DNA from: Trachythela sp. YZ-2020
Lineage: Eukaryota; Cnidaria; Anthozoa; Malacalcyonacea; Clavulariidae
Direction of reading: 5' to 3'
NCBI GenBank assembly: GCA_016169945.1
Contig: JADLSH010000170.1
Span: forward strand, 744,001 to 808,000
Length of the DNA stretch: 64,000 bases
Shown here: in pieces, positions 9,792-21,680 of the stretch
Numbering within the stretch: the first letter of the stretch is position 1
Layout of the letters: every line of letters starts with the position of its first letter
The notes under the pieces: generated by a model
The model's input: only the letters and a program-made list of their open reading frames with translations
What the model was told of the DNA's origin: nothing
Databases searched by the model: none
Made by a program: the position numbers and the translations under genes

Positions 9792-11100
9792 GCATGATGA
9801 TCAATAATCACCTGCAAGTCACAATTAGCTCGCCACCCTTGAAGTTGAATTATTATTTAGTAGAGAGTGTGCGTTTAAGGCAATATTTATTACTGCATTT
9901 TGTGTGGCGTTGCACAGTGTTTAACAGATCAACATAGTCACTTTCAGAATCTTTAATATGATCATGTTTTTTTCTACAAGGGTGTGTTTCTGGTTTTGTC
10001 CAGGTGCGACTTTCTGGTGGAAGTGGATTACAAGTTGAAATTAAGGAGTCTACATAATCAGCAATCTTTTTCGATGCTATTTTACCTTGTTCAATACTGT
10101 ACAATACGTCAGAATTTTCCAGATTATCTTATGATTTCTGTGCTAAAAAACCTTCAAGCGCGAATTTCTCCAAATTTACATAGGCCAGGATCATTTTTCA
10201 ATTTTGTCATACCATGACAATGTATACTGCCTCTAGCCTGAAACTCGTATCTATACCAATGCCACTCAGCAGCAAGTGTATCATATAACCAATGCTTTAT
10301 AAAACTCTCTACACGTTTTGTAAAAAACCAGTCAACTAAATGAATTGTTTATAACGTTTTTTCTCCTGTCTTCAGTGGTAGGATAATTGTTATTTTCATC
10401 AAATAGAGAGTGCAATTCTGGCCAATGCATATCGGCCGATGAAAATGTGAAAAATATTGTAGGAGCTTCCTTATTAGCAATTATAGCTTTTAAATCTTCT
10501 TGTACTCTATACCAGTATGCATTACTACCAGTAATGTTAGCAACATATCTAGAAAGCTGACATAAAATTTGAACTGTTATTTAGTGCCAGATTTCGCAAT
10601 TCATCTAAGGTAAGATGTGCCTTGCTAGGGTTTAGTTTCATGAAAATACTGGTTTGCTGCAAGGTTCTTCTTCTTTGAATCATATTTAGTGCCCAATAAG
10701 AGAATCTAGGATGGCATGCAAAACGATATACCCATTTTCTGTTAGTATTTTCAGCAAATTTAATCAGGTGTTGTACTCTACTTGAAAAGGTAATTTCTCT
10801 TTGTAAAGAAGGATGGAAAAGCCATTGTGGCAAGAAATGGTGTTGTATATTCATTGAGTGGCTCCTTTTCAATTGATGGCCAATTCATCCTATAACAGCC
10901 TAATTTATTGTGAATTGCATCTGTTTCAAGACTGTCATTGTTACAATGGGGAAGAAAACTACTTGTTTCTATATCTTTATTGTATGCTACCTCATTGTCA
11001 TTATCAACATCACTTGCACAATCATCATCAGCAAAACTATTATTGTCTGTGTCAATTGTTTGTAAATCAACTGGAACACCATTTATTGGCAAGTTATTGA
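9792..11100 (-). pseudogene. Helitron 1 Rep (HUH nuclease) region
   Basis: Minus strand, in changing frames: [24 protein letters not shown] start (about 10890), [20 protein letters not shown] and [16 protein letters not shown] (10740-10580), then [20 protein letters not shown] and [18 protein letters not shown] (10550-10410, Helitron-like N domain), then the HUH block [17 protein letters not shown] (about 10240-10190), then ADYVDSLISTCNPLPPE and DYVDLLNTVQRHTKCSNKYC (10060-9900), and finally VIIDHHACVEY at the insertion edge. Rep would nick and join DNA for rolling-circle transposition through the histidine pair and downstream tyrosines. Frameshifts near 10130, 10330 and 10550 inactivate it. 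Confidence 0.78.
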
Positions 11101-11229
11101 GAGAATTTATATCAATTTTAACTGCCTGGTATTGTGTTTTACTAACCAGAGTAAGGCTTGTTCAACTTTTTCTTTTCGAACAACAACATCTTTGGATGTA
11201 TTGTATTTCCCTTTCATAGTGACCGCATT

Positions 11230-12000
11230 TAACTCTTTCTGGTCGGTCGCATTTTAATTATGTTGTCGCAAGTTGTCGCAAGAGCACTTTGAGTACGATC
11301 TCCTTTGCAAAATATTTACCCCCTGGCAATGAAATTAACACCATTGGAATCCTTACAAAATAAGCTTTTTAACAGTGGCCTATTTTGCCGACTAAACATT
11401 ACAGAATCAAAAATACTAAACGTTTAATCCCAAACATACCTCCAGTCATACTTCAATTCAACTCAAACAATCTTTGATATCTTTTCATATGTTTATTATA
11501 TCCACAGACTTCTAATGGTCGAAATTTAGCTTCTTATCTGTGTCTTTATTTGGTAAAACTTGGCTGCGATACGGTGAACAGAAATATTTATTTAGAATTT
11601 TTATTTATTTATCGGGAATTTTCCAGCATGCACGCGCTTGCCGTAGTTTGACTAAATATGGTTTGCCCACGCGCTTCAGTCCCAACAAAAATATTTTATA
11701 TAGGGTATTGTACCCTGGGGAATTAATTCCGGCCACTTAAAAAACATAGCAACAGTCATTGTTTGTGTTTGGGCCTTTTCCAGTTGTTTTTGTCTGAAAT
11801 TCCGTTTTGACCCGTACGCTACATTTCAAATTTCGCTGCAACTTTGTCAATTTTTATTGTGTTTCTTTGCAAGTTGGTCAGTATGTACTGTTTTTAAAGC
11901 TCTATAACATGGATCACACGGTTTTTAAAACAGAAGTTATAATCGACCAAAGGTACTGAATATACAATTAGTTTACGATAATAATAAATATCAGATTACA
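11230..12000. other. no clear gene between the Rep and OTU parts
   Basis: AT-rich; both strands lack convincing domains. It separates the OTU segment from the Rep N-terminal part of the same minus-strand Helitron and may hold a degraded linker or another insertion. Confidence 0.35.
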
Positions 12001-12006
12001 AAGGTG

Positions 12007-12545
12007 TTAACTCATGGAGATCTGTAAAACAATGTGTTTAGCGATTTGTTTGGCATTATCGATTGGTGATCGATTGGTGGTATTTTCGTCCGTTTTGGGT
12101 GAGGGGGGCCAAAGATTTGGCTTAAGATGTAATTCAGATGGGGGTGTTATATCTGGACTTACTTCTAATACCACATCGTAATGTATACCACCAGTGTGAT
12201 TTAAATAAATTGCACAGTAATTTGCTGGAAGACAACTATTCAGCATTGAATTTGAAAACTTGTGCCAATTAAAAACATTGCCTAATTTGGTATAAATGTA
12301 TATGTCTGTTTCGAGCAATGAAGACGCAGCTAAAATTTCAATATCTGTACCCCACACTGTTGCATTTGCTATTCTGTTATTCAGATAGTCACTCAAAGAT
12401 GATGACAAATGTGGTTGTAATAAGCTTTCAATCTCAAGCATGTGTTTAATAATTTTATGCCTCAATACAGCATGATATGTTTGTCGTCCTGTTATAACAT
12501 ATGATAATGCTCTGAAAAACAGTTACAATCAGCAATTATATTGAA
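12007..12545 (-). pseudogene. OTU-like cysteine protease domain of Helitron 1
   Basis: The minus-strand frame has WGTDIEILAASSLLETDIYI, then an AIYLNHTGGIHYDVV block, the standard C-terminal half of an OTU fold with the catalytic histidine in HYDVV. Just upstream (about 12540-12505) the nucleophile block reads DCNCF followed, after an apparent one-base deletion, by RALSYVITG, equivalent to the usual D-G-N-C-F-F-R-A-L. OTU enzymes cleave ubiquitin chains or polyproteins, and an OTU domain is known in some animal Helitron/Helentron proteins. Order and strand fit the N-terminal part of the same gene as the Rep at 11100-9792. The frame break near the cysteine makes this copy inactive. Confidence 0.72.
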
Positions 12546-12766
12546 CAATTTTGATGGAATACCAAGGTTCTTAATAAACAGCTGACAATAAGACTCGTGT
12601 CAACCAATGAACACAAGTATTCTTGGGAATTAACATGCACAGGTATGAATAAAAAGGACTTAATAGTAAGCTTACCTCCACTAGGAGACATTGTCGTTAA
12701 AAATATTAACGTATCAGAAAGTGATCACATGTACGGATGTTTTATGACAATTTAAAACAAATGCAG

Positions 12767-12773
12767 AGTGAAC
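12767..12773. repeat. 7-bp target duplication AGTGAAC, left
   Basis: Directly precedes the CACAG terminus; matches 19351-19357. Confidence 0.75.
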
Positions 12774-14270
12774 CACAGGCGGCCCAATCTTGGGTAGAGT
12801 TGTATTTTATATAGTATACTATATAAAGATTGTATTATGGTAAAAATATGTGATGAAAATATATATTTTAAATAAAATTTACTTGCCTAACTTGTTGTTT
12901 GTGTTCTCCTTTTATCCCTACTTTGTTGAGCTATGAATGCCTGCGGTTGATGCCGAATACTTAATAGGAGTTAAAGGCTAATTATTTGCAGCCCCGGATC
13001 CGTCGAGACAAACATGCCAATACGAATATTCTCCCTCTTAAATTGCTGTATTCTCCAAGAAAATTCGCCAGCATGTAGAACAAACACCGATCTTTTCATA
13101 TATAAAGATACTTTAACATCTCGGGCAATTTCTAAACCAATTCAATTTAGAAATCAAAATCCCTACTCTGTTGAACTGACAACGACCGAAAATGGACACA
13201 TCTGCAGCTTGGCCACCTCTACTGTTGAGATTTGCAGGGGGGTACTATGCCAATCAGCGCACAGCATGCAAATACCAAACAGATATTTCTGGTTACAGCC
13301 AGTCAATCACAACCGCACTTGCAATTGTTTACATTTTTCAAAATCTGATATTCAAAATAGTCTAGGACCTATAGGACCTTCTGACCCTCGCTCTGAAAAC
13401 TGCAGTGTCGACATATTCTAAACTTCAGAAAAATAGTTTACAGCCTTCTGAAGTGTTTAGATGTTGTTTTAGGTTAGTTATTAAGGAAAATTTGTCTAAG
13501 TATAATATCTAACAAGAAAATGACTATGCAAAATGACCACACCACCGCAGGTCAACTGCTAATTATCCATGAAATAACTAATATACTTGGCAGAGATTAA
13601 ATTTTCTTATTTCCTAACAATTTTATCAAACTATGAAAAACTAATATAATTATTGTAGATTTCATTTATTTCACTTATTTCACCAAAACACGATTTCAGC
13701 CATATTTTGCCGTCTTCATTCCTTTTTATCGCCGAGTCTCGCAAGTATCATCCAATTGTTGTACTTTTACATAATGATAGATGGCTAAAGAGGATTTCAA
13801 CCAAGTTTCGTCAAGTTTTGAAGCAGTGCAGTGTATTTTATCTTCGATATTGTGTCCTTTGATATTTCGTCAAATAGCGGCCATTGCAATGCCTCGCCGA
13901 TAAAAACAATAAATATTTGCGTATTTTCTATTGTTTTTATCATAAAAATACAATAAATATAATATATTTACTGGGTTCTGTGGTGGCGAACCAGCATTTC
14001 GTAAAGATTGCACGTGACTTTCAAATTATTTTTAAACTTGTGTCTTTGATTCTGATCCTAAATTTGTTATAAAATGTATTATATTTAAACAAAACAATGT
14101 CAATCCTTATGAAATCTACAATAATTATATTAAATTAAGCATAGTTTTTCATCCCATGATAAAAATTGTTAGGAAATAAGAAAATTTAATCTCTGCCAAG
14201 TATATTAGTTATTTCATGGATAATTAGCAGTTGACCTGGGGTGGTGCATGGTCATTTTCTTGTAACATAT

Positions 14271-14436
14271 TATACTTAGACAAATTTTTCCTTCCAATAA
14301 CTACCCCTAAAAGCAACCTTCTAAACACTATAAGCACTTCCAAAAAGCAGAAGCGACAGCCTTTCTGAAGTGCTTATAGTGCTTAGAAGGTTGCTTTTAG
14401 GGGTAGTTATTGGAAGGAAAAATTTGTCTAAGTATA
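14271..14436. repeat. near-perfect hairpin inside the fold-back right arm
   Basis: About 70 bases (14271-14341) are repeated in inverted orientation at 14367-14436 with very few mismatches and a loop of about 25 bases. A more diverged copy of the right half lies in the left arm near 13443-13505, so the extra inverted copy arose within the element. A transcript would fold into a long double-stranded stem. Confidence 0.8.
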
Positions 14437-15790
14437 ATATGTTAGAGCTATGTCGGCACTGCCGTTTCAGGGCGGGGTCATTTTCAAGACTTTCGTACCA
14501 GATTCAGGTTTTGGCACATATGCCATGTTGACCGCCATGGTCATTTTACCCTAAAACAGTTGAGATTGCCTGTGGTAAATGAAACGCATACAAACTCCTA
14601 TACAGGTCCTAGACTAAAAAGTCTATATATCAAGATGTTGTCGTCGCACCCCCCTGCAAATCTCAACGGTAGAGGAGGCCAGGTGGCCAAGCTGCCGATG
14701 TGTCCATTTTCGGTCGTTTTCAGTTCAACAGAGTGGGGTTTTTGATTTCTATTGATCAAGAATTGGTTTAGAAATTGCCCGAGATGTTAAAGTATCGTTA
14801 TATATGAAAAGATTGGTGTTTGTTCTACATGCTGGCGAATTTTCTTGGAGAATAAAGCAATTTAAGAGGGAGAATATTCGTATTGGCATGTTTGTCTCAA
14901 CGGATCCGGGGCTGCGAATAATTAGCCTTTAACTTCTATTAAGTATTCGGCGTCGACCGCAGGCATCAAGCAAAAACTTTCGATGAATTCATAGCTCAAC
15001 AAAGTATGGATAAAAGGAGAACACAAACAACAAGTTAGGCAAGTAAATGGATGAAGACGTACAATTGTAAGGTATAGGTTTACGGTCGAGTGACCTCCGC
15101 TTTTTCCGGCCCTAAAATAAATCATTTCTCAATTTATACTGATTGTCTACAAATCAATTTAATGCTAAAGACCTGGTTCGTTTATTCATCGTATTTTGGA
15201 GTTGATGTAAATTCATTGAAAGGAATTATTTTGGATTATCTTATGGTCATTTGTATGATATTATTGTGACTCTCACTACACTCGTTCACATATACGATAT
15301 CTTTGTCATCGTTTGTTCTATTCACCTGTAACTTTTCAAGTGATCTAGAAACTGTGTTCCTGTTCTCAATTGTAAATTTTGTGTTATTTGGATGCACTGT
15401 TCGTGATTTATTGTACTTTTATTATTTTGACCGTTTGAACTTCTGAATTTAAATTTTGTCTGGCGTTGCGTTTCATAGCAACAACAACTTAAAGGAATTA
15501 CGGCGCGCGTTGTGTCTTGGCTCTGGATAACCGCTGTTGAAAGTAAACCTTTTTTTTTTTAATATTTGGATTGATGCTTATATCATGAATAGTCCCATTT
15601 TCATTCACTTGGGTTTTTATTGGTGCAATATTTCGTGACTAATAATTATATTCGTGGTCGCCGCATTTATAGTATAGCGGGTTATCAATTATCTTGTAAA
15701 GTATCTGCTAACTCTTATCGCTAAGCTACTTGACTTATGACCTCAACTCAACAATTCAACTATCAGTGATCTAGCATATTATAATGGTGG

Positions 15791-16297
15791 ATGCACGTGA
15801 ATTCTGCTATATATTTTTGTCGGTTATTGTACAATTACTACTACTCCCGTATCCATCGCAATGGAAACATCACTAAAAATGAAACGCTCTCCTGTACTGT
15901 AAACATCTTGCCAGAACATTCACATAATACAGTTATTCACCATTGGCTATATATATATCGTGAGTCTTTGTCTTGGAATTCATATATTAATTCGCCATGG
16001 GCTATTTTATCAACAGTTTATTCGCCGTTGCGCTCTAAAAGAGCATTTCGTCGACAGAAACGAAGATTGCGCAGATCAAAATTACGCATTCATTATTACT
16101 CAAATAGCACTGCTTCATTTCAATTACTACTATGCGCTGGAGATATTGAATTAAATCCTGGTCCGACTCTGATCATCCTCAGCCCCACCAAAATCGACAA
16201 AGTCAGAGTTCCAGCGAGTCAAATACGACAACCACCACAAACCACCACAACATTCGTTGTCTTTACATCAACGCGCAAAGCTTATCCAACAAGATGA
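15791..16297 (+). CDS. LINE A N-terminal frame ending in a 2A-like peptide
   Basis: The frame has a basic segment (RSKRAFRRQKRRLRRSKLR) followed by a hydrophobic run and LLLCAGDIELNPGP at 16124-16165. D-x-E-x-NPGP is the full 2A consensus, which makes the ribosome skip a peptide bond between the last glycine and proline; such motifs are known at the N-terminus of animal non-LTR retrotransposons. The endonuclease frame (one base back) is open from 16150, and its natural start LYINAQSLSNKM lies at about 16264-16296. A one-base indel between 16150 and 16290 therefore probably separates the 2A leader from the main protein. Alternatively, a programmed shift could join them; there is no clear slippery site. 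Confidence 0.65.
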   Translation: MHVNSAIYFCRLLYNYYYSRIHRNGNITKNETLSCTVNILPEHSHNTVIHHWLYIYRESLSWNSYINSPWAILSTVYSPLRSKRAFRRQKRRLRRSKLRIHYYSNSTASFQLLLCAGDIELNPGPTLIILSPTKIDKVRVPASQIRQPPQTTTTFVVFTSTRKAYPTR

Positions 16298-19035
16298 CAC
16301 GATTTCAAACACTCGTAACTGATTTTGACATCATCTCAGTCACGGAGACTTGGCTTAAACCTAATATTGCGAACTGTGAACTTTTACCTGGGAATGATTT
16401 TATTATCCATCGAAAGGATCGTGTTGACAGAATAGGCGGAGTCATGTTAGCAGTCAGAAACAACATCATCAACATCCGTAGAAAAGATCTAGAGAACAGC
16501 GTCGAAATGCTGTGCTGCGAAATCCGCCCGGAGTGGAAGAAAAAGCTGTTGGTTGTTGTATTCTACCGACCGCCTAACTCAGATCTCAATTACATGAAAG
16601 AATTCAGGAAATCACTCAATCTTATTTCGAAGTTAAAGTTTGATTCGTTACTTGTATGCGGTGATTTCAACCTTCCCCATATTGATTGGTCTACCGGAGT
16701 TGCTACAAACAACGACTCGATCTACACTTACTTCACTAAAACAGTTAAAGATAACTACTTATGGCAATTAATCGATTTTCCAACAAGAATCCACAATACT
16801 CTGGACCTAGTTCTCACCAATATCCCAGACAAGGTTATTAATATACAAGGATTTGAGGACATCTTAGATTCAGATCACAAACTTATAAGTTTTGATGTAG
16901 ATCTAAAAATTAGCAGGAAACCCAAGGTCAAACGTGTGGTCTATAATTTTAAAAATGCCAACTGGTCCGGTCTGAAAGAAGCACTAATGAATACTCCTTT
17001 GGATGTTGGATTTATTTGTGATAATATTAATACGTCTCTTTCAAACTGGTACGACTTATTCATCTCAACTGTTAATGATCACATACCCAAATCTGAATCA
17101 AATGTTTATGATCATCCGTGGCTAGACAAAGAACTGTTAGCTCTGTTAAGAAAGAAAAATATCCAGAGAAAGAAATTGAAAAAATCAAAATCTCCTGAAG
17201 AAGTAGAGAAATACAAGCAGCTGCGACGCGAAACAAAAACTCTCATCGCAAAGAAAAAGAAAGATCATGCAAACAAGTTGAGAAAATCAGTTTGTGAAAA
17301 TCCAAAACGGTTCTGGTCATTTGTAAAATCGTCAACTAGATCAAGTCAGAGTCCAAGTTTCCTTAAAAACGGACAATCGTACACGTCTGATCCTCAAGAG
17401 AAAGCCAACCTGTTGAACACCTATTTTCACTCTGTCTTCAATCCCAGTGACATTGAACCTCCTAATTTGACTCCAACTTCATCACCACCAATTAATAATC
17501 AGCTCGCTGAAATCGAGCTGACTCAAGAGGAAGTTGCGAGAGTACTTCGTAATCTAGATCCTAACAAGGCTAGCGGACCAGATGGTATCCCATGTAGAAT
17601 GTTGAAAGAGGTCGCTTATGAGATCGCTCCCTCCCTGTGCAGACTCCTGGTGCCAACCGAATGGAAATTCGCTAATATTACCCCTGTGTTTAAGAAAGAT
17701 GATTCAACGGTAAAATCCAACTATCGACCAATTTCCCTACTATGTGTCCTGTCTAAAGTGTTAGAACGTTGCATTTTTAACCACAGCTACGATCACCTCT
17801 CACCCTTGATATACCATCTTCAACACGGTTTTTTACGGGGACGATCAACCACAACGCAACTACTAGAGGTTTACCATAACATTTTAGAATCTGTCGCATC
17901 GGGTAGAGAAGTTGACGTGATCTATCTAGACTTATCAAAAGCTTTTGATAAAGTTCCGCACAACTTAACGGTTATGGTATATCTGGATCTCTACTCTCGT
18001 GGTTTCGCAGCTATCTCACGAACAGACATCAAAGAGTTGCCCTTGATGGTGTTTTCTCTGACTGGCTTCCTATTACATCTGGTGTTCCCCAAGGATCCAT
18101 ACTGGGTCCTCTGTTGTTTCTTATTTATGTCAACGACGCCCCTAACTACATCCAGTCCCAATCAACAATCGCTCTTTTTGCTGATGACTCCAAGCTATAC
18201 AAGTCTATTGATCTTCCAGATTCCAGATTCAAGAAACGATCTACAAAACGACCTAGAGAGATTGCATAAATGGAGTCTTGACTGGGCAATGAAATTTAAC
18301 GAAATCAAATGCCAAGTTCTTCGAATATCGAAAAAGAAAACAGAAAGTGACGTACATTACAATTTGGAAGGTAAAGAACTAGAATGTGTCTCGACTGTTA
18401 AAGACCTTGGTGTGACAATATCACATGATTTATCCTGGTCAAAACATATAGAACTGACTGTGGCCAAAGCCAACAAAACACTAGGAATGATAAAGAGACT
18501 GTCTAAGGAGTTGACTGATGTACGAATCAGGAAAATGTTGTACTGCGCTCTCGTAAGGCCCAAATTAGAATATGCTAGTAACCTATGGTCAACTTATACG
18601 GTAAAGCATCGGGCACTAATCGAGAATATCCAGCGAAGGGCAACAAAATTTATCCTCAACTATCCACAGCAGCTGACATATGCAGAAAGACTCGTTGCAA
18701 CTAACCTTCTCCCACTTGAGTTCAGAAGAAACATCTCAGATTTAACTTTTCTTTTTAAATCTAGAACTGGTCTAATCGCTACTGATGTGAACAATTTTTT
18801 AAGTACTTTCGAACCTGGCTATAGATCACGCAATTATGATGACAACAACTATAATCTCTTAGTCAAACATAAACAAAATTACTTTAGAAATTCATTTTTT
18901 ATTAGATCAGTTAAACTATGGAACGCTCTACCTTCTACAATCAAAGCTTCAAATTCCCTTCCTGCATTCAAGAATAACCTTCAAACGTTATACACATCCA
19001 AACTGTCTACGTACATGCCTCCGGGCTCGACATAG
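16294..19035 (+). pseudogene. LINE A endonuclease-reverse transcriptase
   Basis: The endonuclease covers about residues 1-220 (SVTETWLKPN, VVVFYRPPNSD, CGDFNLPHIDW, SDHKLI). The RT follows (KASGPDGIP, FKKDDSTVKSNYRPISLL, HGFLRGRSTTTQLLE, IYLDLSKAFDKVPHN) with a C-terminal LVRPKLEYASNLW region. Between about 17965 and 18230 the annotated frame is wrong: the true RT blocks (TSGVPQGSILGPLLF and the catalytic FADDSKLY at about 18177-18200) lie in the +2 frame, so two compensating indels bracket the catalytic core. A short deletion near 17645 removes residues before VPTEWKFANITP. The catalytic DD pair itself is retained. The copy is dead but recent enough to read easily. Confidence 0.85.
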
Positions 19036-19350
19036 GTTGTAAATAGGTTTTAATAATTTAATGCATGTGTGTTGTTCCGTATCATTAGGGGTCAGGTATC
19101 AATTGGGACGAAAGTCCTGTTCCTTTCTCCTGTCACAATTATGTACGTTCGTTAACCTAATCGTTGTTTTAGTTATGGTATTGTAAATGAGTTAATTTGT
19201 TATTTGTGACAAACCAATTAAAATAAAATAAAAAATAAAATAAAATAAATTTTATTTAAAAAATATATTTTCATCAAATATTTTTACCATAATATAATCT
19301 TTATATAGTATACTATAAATACAACTCTAACCAAGATTGGGCCGCCTGTG

Positions 19351-19357
19351 AGTGAAC
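19351..19357. repeat. 7-bp target duplication AGTGAAC, right
   Basis: Directly follows the CTGTG terminus; matches 12767-12773. Confidence 0.75.
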
Positions 19358-19560
19358 GTCTATCAGAAACGAGGCATGTAAACACACCAGAAATATATTC
19401 AACCACCAATGCAGTGTAATTCAACCACCAATGCAGTGTAATTTAACCAGAGTGAACGTCTATGAAACGAGGCGTGTAAACACACCAATAAATAAGAAAT
19501 ATATTCACCAATATATTCAGCCACCAATGCAGTGTAATTATGTTATAAAATTAATAAAAA
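19351..19560. repeat. direct repeat pair beside the fold-back element
   Basis: A unit of about 95 bp starting AGTGAACGTCTAT and containing GTAAACACACCA and CCACCAATGCAGTGTAAT occurs at 19351-19445 and again at 19447-19545, with a shorter repeat of the CCACCAATGCAGTG part within the first. The 7-bp target duplication of the fold-back element lies at the start of the first unit. Confidence 0.6.
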
Positions 19561-21680
19561 CATCCATACATGTGACCATTAATTTTAAGATTAATACTAG
19601 TTAACTAACTCATATTAAACTTACAGTTTTATAATATATGAAGTCCTGAATAAAATGCTGACTTGCAGGATTAATCTATAAAAAGATAATTAAGAAATAT
19701 AAATAAAATATATATTTATTATAATATTGGGCCATATAGTAAGTCCGGCCATATACAGGTCCCCAGACTATCACTATGAATCACTATGGGCAGCAGTCAT
19801 TACTTTTGTTATAGCCTGCCCAGGCGCATTTGTACATGTAAAAAATGCAAGGGAAAATACTACAGTAACCTTTGAAACCAAGAGATATGATTGAGTGGTC
19901 GTAAATTAATAAAGGCATTCCTAACGCAAACAAAAGAACACAGTAACCTTCGGTAGTACTAGCTCAGCTAGTTTTACTTTTAAATGCAAATTTGAATATG
20001 CAAATTTAACAGACACAATTTACAACAATTGTCTTTTAACAACAGTTACACCAACAATCTATGTTGATAAATACACATCTATGAATAATAAATCCTTGAT
20101 ATTATATAAAATAAAATATAAAATAAAATAAAGCAAGAACATAGACTGCATAGTCAGATTGTACATACCTTCTCGAACAGCTTGAAAGTGGAGAGGCCCC
20201 GCAAATTTGCACGTGTTTACTATATATAGCATTTCTTCGTTGCACACTGCATTGTGGTTGGCGACCACAATGCAATATGCCAAAGGAAATTTAGAAAAAA
20301 GCCCTGCTACATGATTTAGTCTGCTGCCTAACAGGTGGGAATTTTGCCAGCGCTGGTCAACAAATTGCAGGCGCATACGAAATTATTTTTAAAAAAATTG
20401 TTAAAATGAACAAAAACAAGTTTTTGTGTTTTTTTTTTGGCCAGAAAACAGTGGATGTATCAGTACTAAAATATTTTCTAGAAAGTTTATGACAAAATGA
20501 ACAGGAGGAAAGAAATTGAACTGAAATCAGAGAAATAAAGAATATTTTTCTACGACGGAACACAAGCGAAATTTTACTTTGTTCGAAGATGCTAGTTGTC
20601 TTGGCTTCGTAAACATATAAAATTAGAAAGTTTAACTTACGGTGGGTTTGAATTTCATTTTTCAGCACATGTTTCTATACAAAAAATTCCTATAATTTTT
20701 CAAAAATTAGGAAAATGCCAAATTATCAACTTAAGATTGCATAAAATCTAGCCGAGAGCCTCAAAACGAGACTATCCTAAACGGTAGTCTGAAGCTTTCT
20801 TAATCCCTTATTCGAAGTAAATTTAGATATAAAAATTCGCGCTGATACCAAAAATGGCGACACTATTTATGTGATCTGAAATTGTTCACAAAAGTACCTT
20901 TGAAAATGCTGCCAGAAATTCTATGTTTATATTATTCTTGCTTGTTAAAGCGATTCGGTTGAGAGATTAAAGCCCATTGATTCCAGAAAATGGGCAGTTT
21001 TGAAATCATATGAATATTTTTCCCTTTTTCTCTAATATAGTAAATAGTAATTCAAGGTGTGAAAATCAGCACAGTAAAATGATAAAGAAATAAAATATTT
21101 CAAAATTTTGTAGAGCCTCAAAACCAAATACGGTTTAAAATACCCCTAATAGCATATACATTATATTGGGGAAGAATTTGTTTACATCAAAATTTGCGCT
21201 AGTACAAATTTCTGGGATTTTCTTGTATGGATATACAAAGACAATACTGCAGAAAATATTTTTCATGAGCTTATGCAATAACCAAGAGTAACAGCTAGGT
21301 AACCTTACCTTGATACGTCAATGTGTCACATGACCAAGGCAGGGGGGAAGTGATGTGTTTAAGAGGAGCATCCAACATAAATTATTGGGTTACACAAGTG
21401 AAAGATCAACAGGGCCAAATTTTTGTTGTTGTTTTTTTTAGTCTCATTGCAGTCATTTGTAGGTCACTCAAATTTGTATATGCGACATAGGGAAAAATTT
21501 CAAAATAAACTTGCAGTGACTGTATTTACTGTATGTTTTCTAGTTAGCTGAAACCTGCATATTGAACAATAAAAACACCTACTGGTAATATTAAATTTAA
21601 TATTAATGCCATAGGCTTCTAAGGGGCTGATTACATGGGAGTTTTCAGTCCATCAATTGATGTATACATACTTATATACT
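19560..21680. other. non-coding stretch upstream of module A
   Basis: AT-rich; open frames on both strands lack domains. Two diverged copies of a GAGCCTCAAAAC-containing segment occur near 20757 and 21114. No chromodomain-like gene (present upstream of module B) was found here, nor an obvious promoter or first exon for the HECT gene. Confidence 0.4.

Larger units (their letters stand above)
15048..19245 (+). mobile_element. 2A-bearing non-LTR retrotransposon (LINE A)
   Basis: Inserted in the fold-back right arm: the arm sequence stops after GGCAAGTAAA at 15047 and resumes with TTTTATTT at about 19249. It contains a leader, an N-terminal frame ending in a 2A-like motif, an endonuclease, a reverse transcriptase and a 3' tail of AAAAT-type repeats (19215-19248). 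Length about 4.2 kb, probably near full length. Several frameshifts inactivate it. The RT and C-terminal pattern (IQRRATKFIL, YAERL, LLPLEFRR) is that of the CR1/L2/Rex-like group, judged by eye. Confidence 0.85.
12774..19350. mobile_element. large fold-back (long-TIR) element, split by a LINE
   Basis: The ends start CACAGGCGGCCCAATCTTGG (left) and end in its complement (right). The 7-bp word AGTGAAC flanks both sides (12767-12773 and 19351-19357). The inverted arms are very long: 12774-13680 pairs with 14100-15047 plus 19246-19350, for example the blocks around 13000-13150 and 14760-14900. A unique centre of about 420 bp (13682-14100) has no gene. The right arm is interrupted by the LINE at about 15048-19245. 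Without the LINE the element is roughly 2.4 kb and probably non-autonomous. CACAG ends with a 7-bp duplication could suit a P-like or related superfamily, but this is uncertain. Confidence 0.82.

Noticed and set aside
9539..9817. 92-aa minus frame across the right end of the 13-bp-TSD element
   Set aside because: It joins the last Helitron residues to terminal-repeat sequence, so it is a chimera made by the insertion.
13014..13421. 135-aa frame in the fold-back left arm
   Set aside because: It lies inside the inverted arm, and the mirrored arm shows no conserved coding pattern; interpreted as non-coding TIR.
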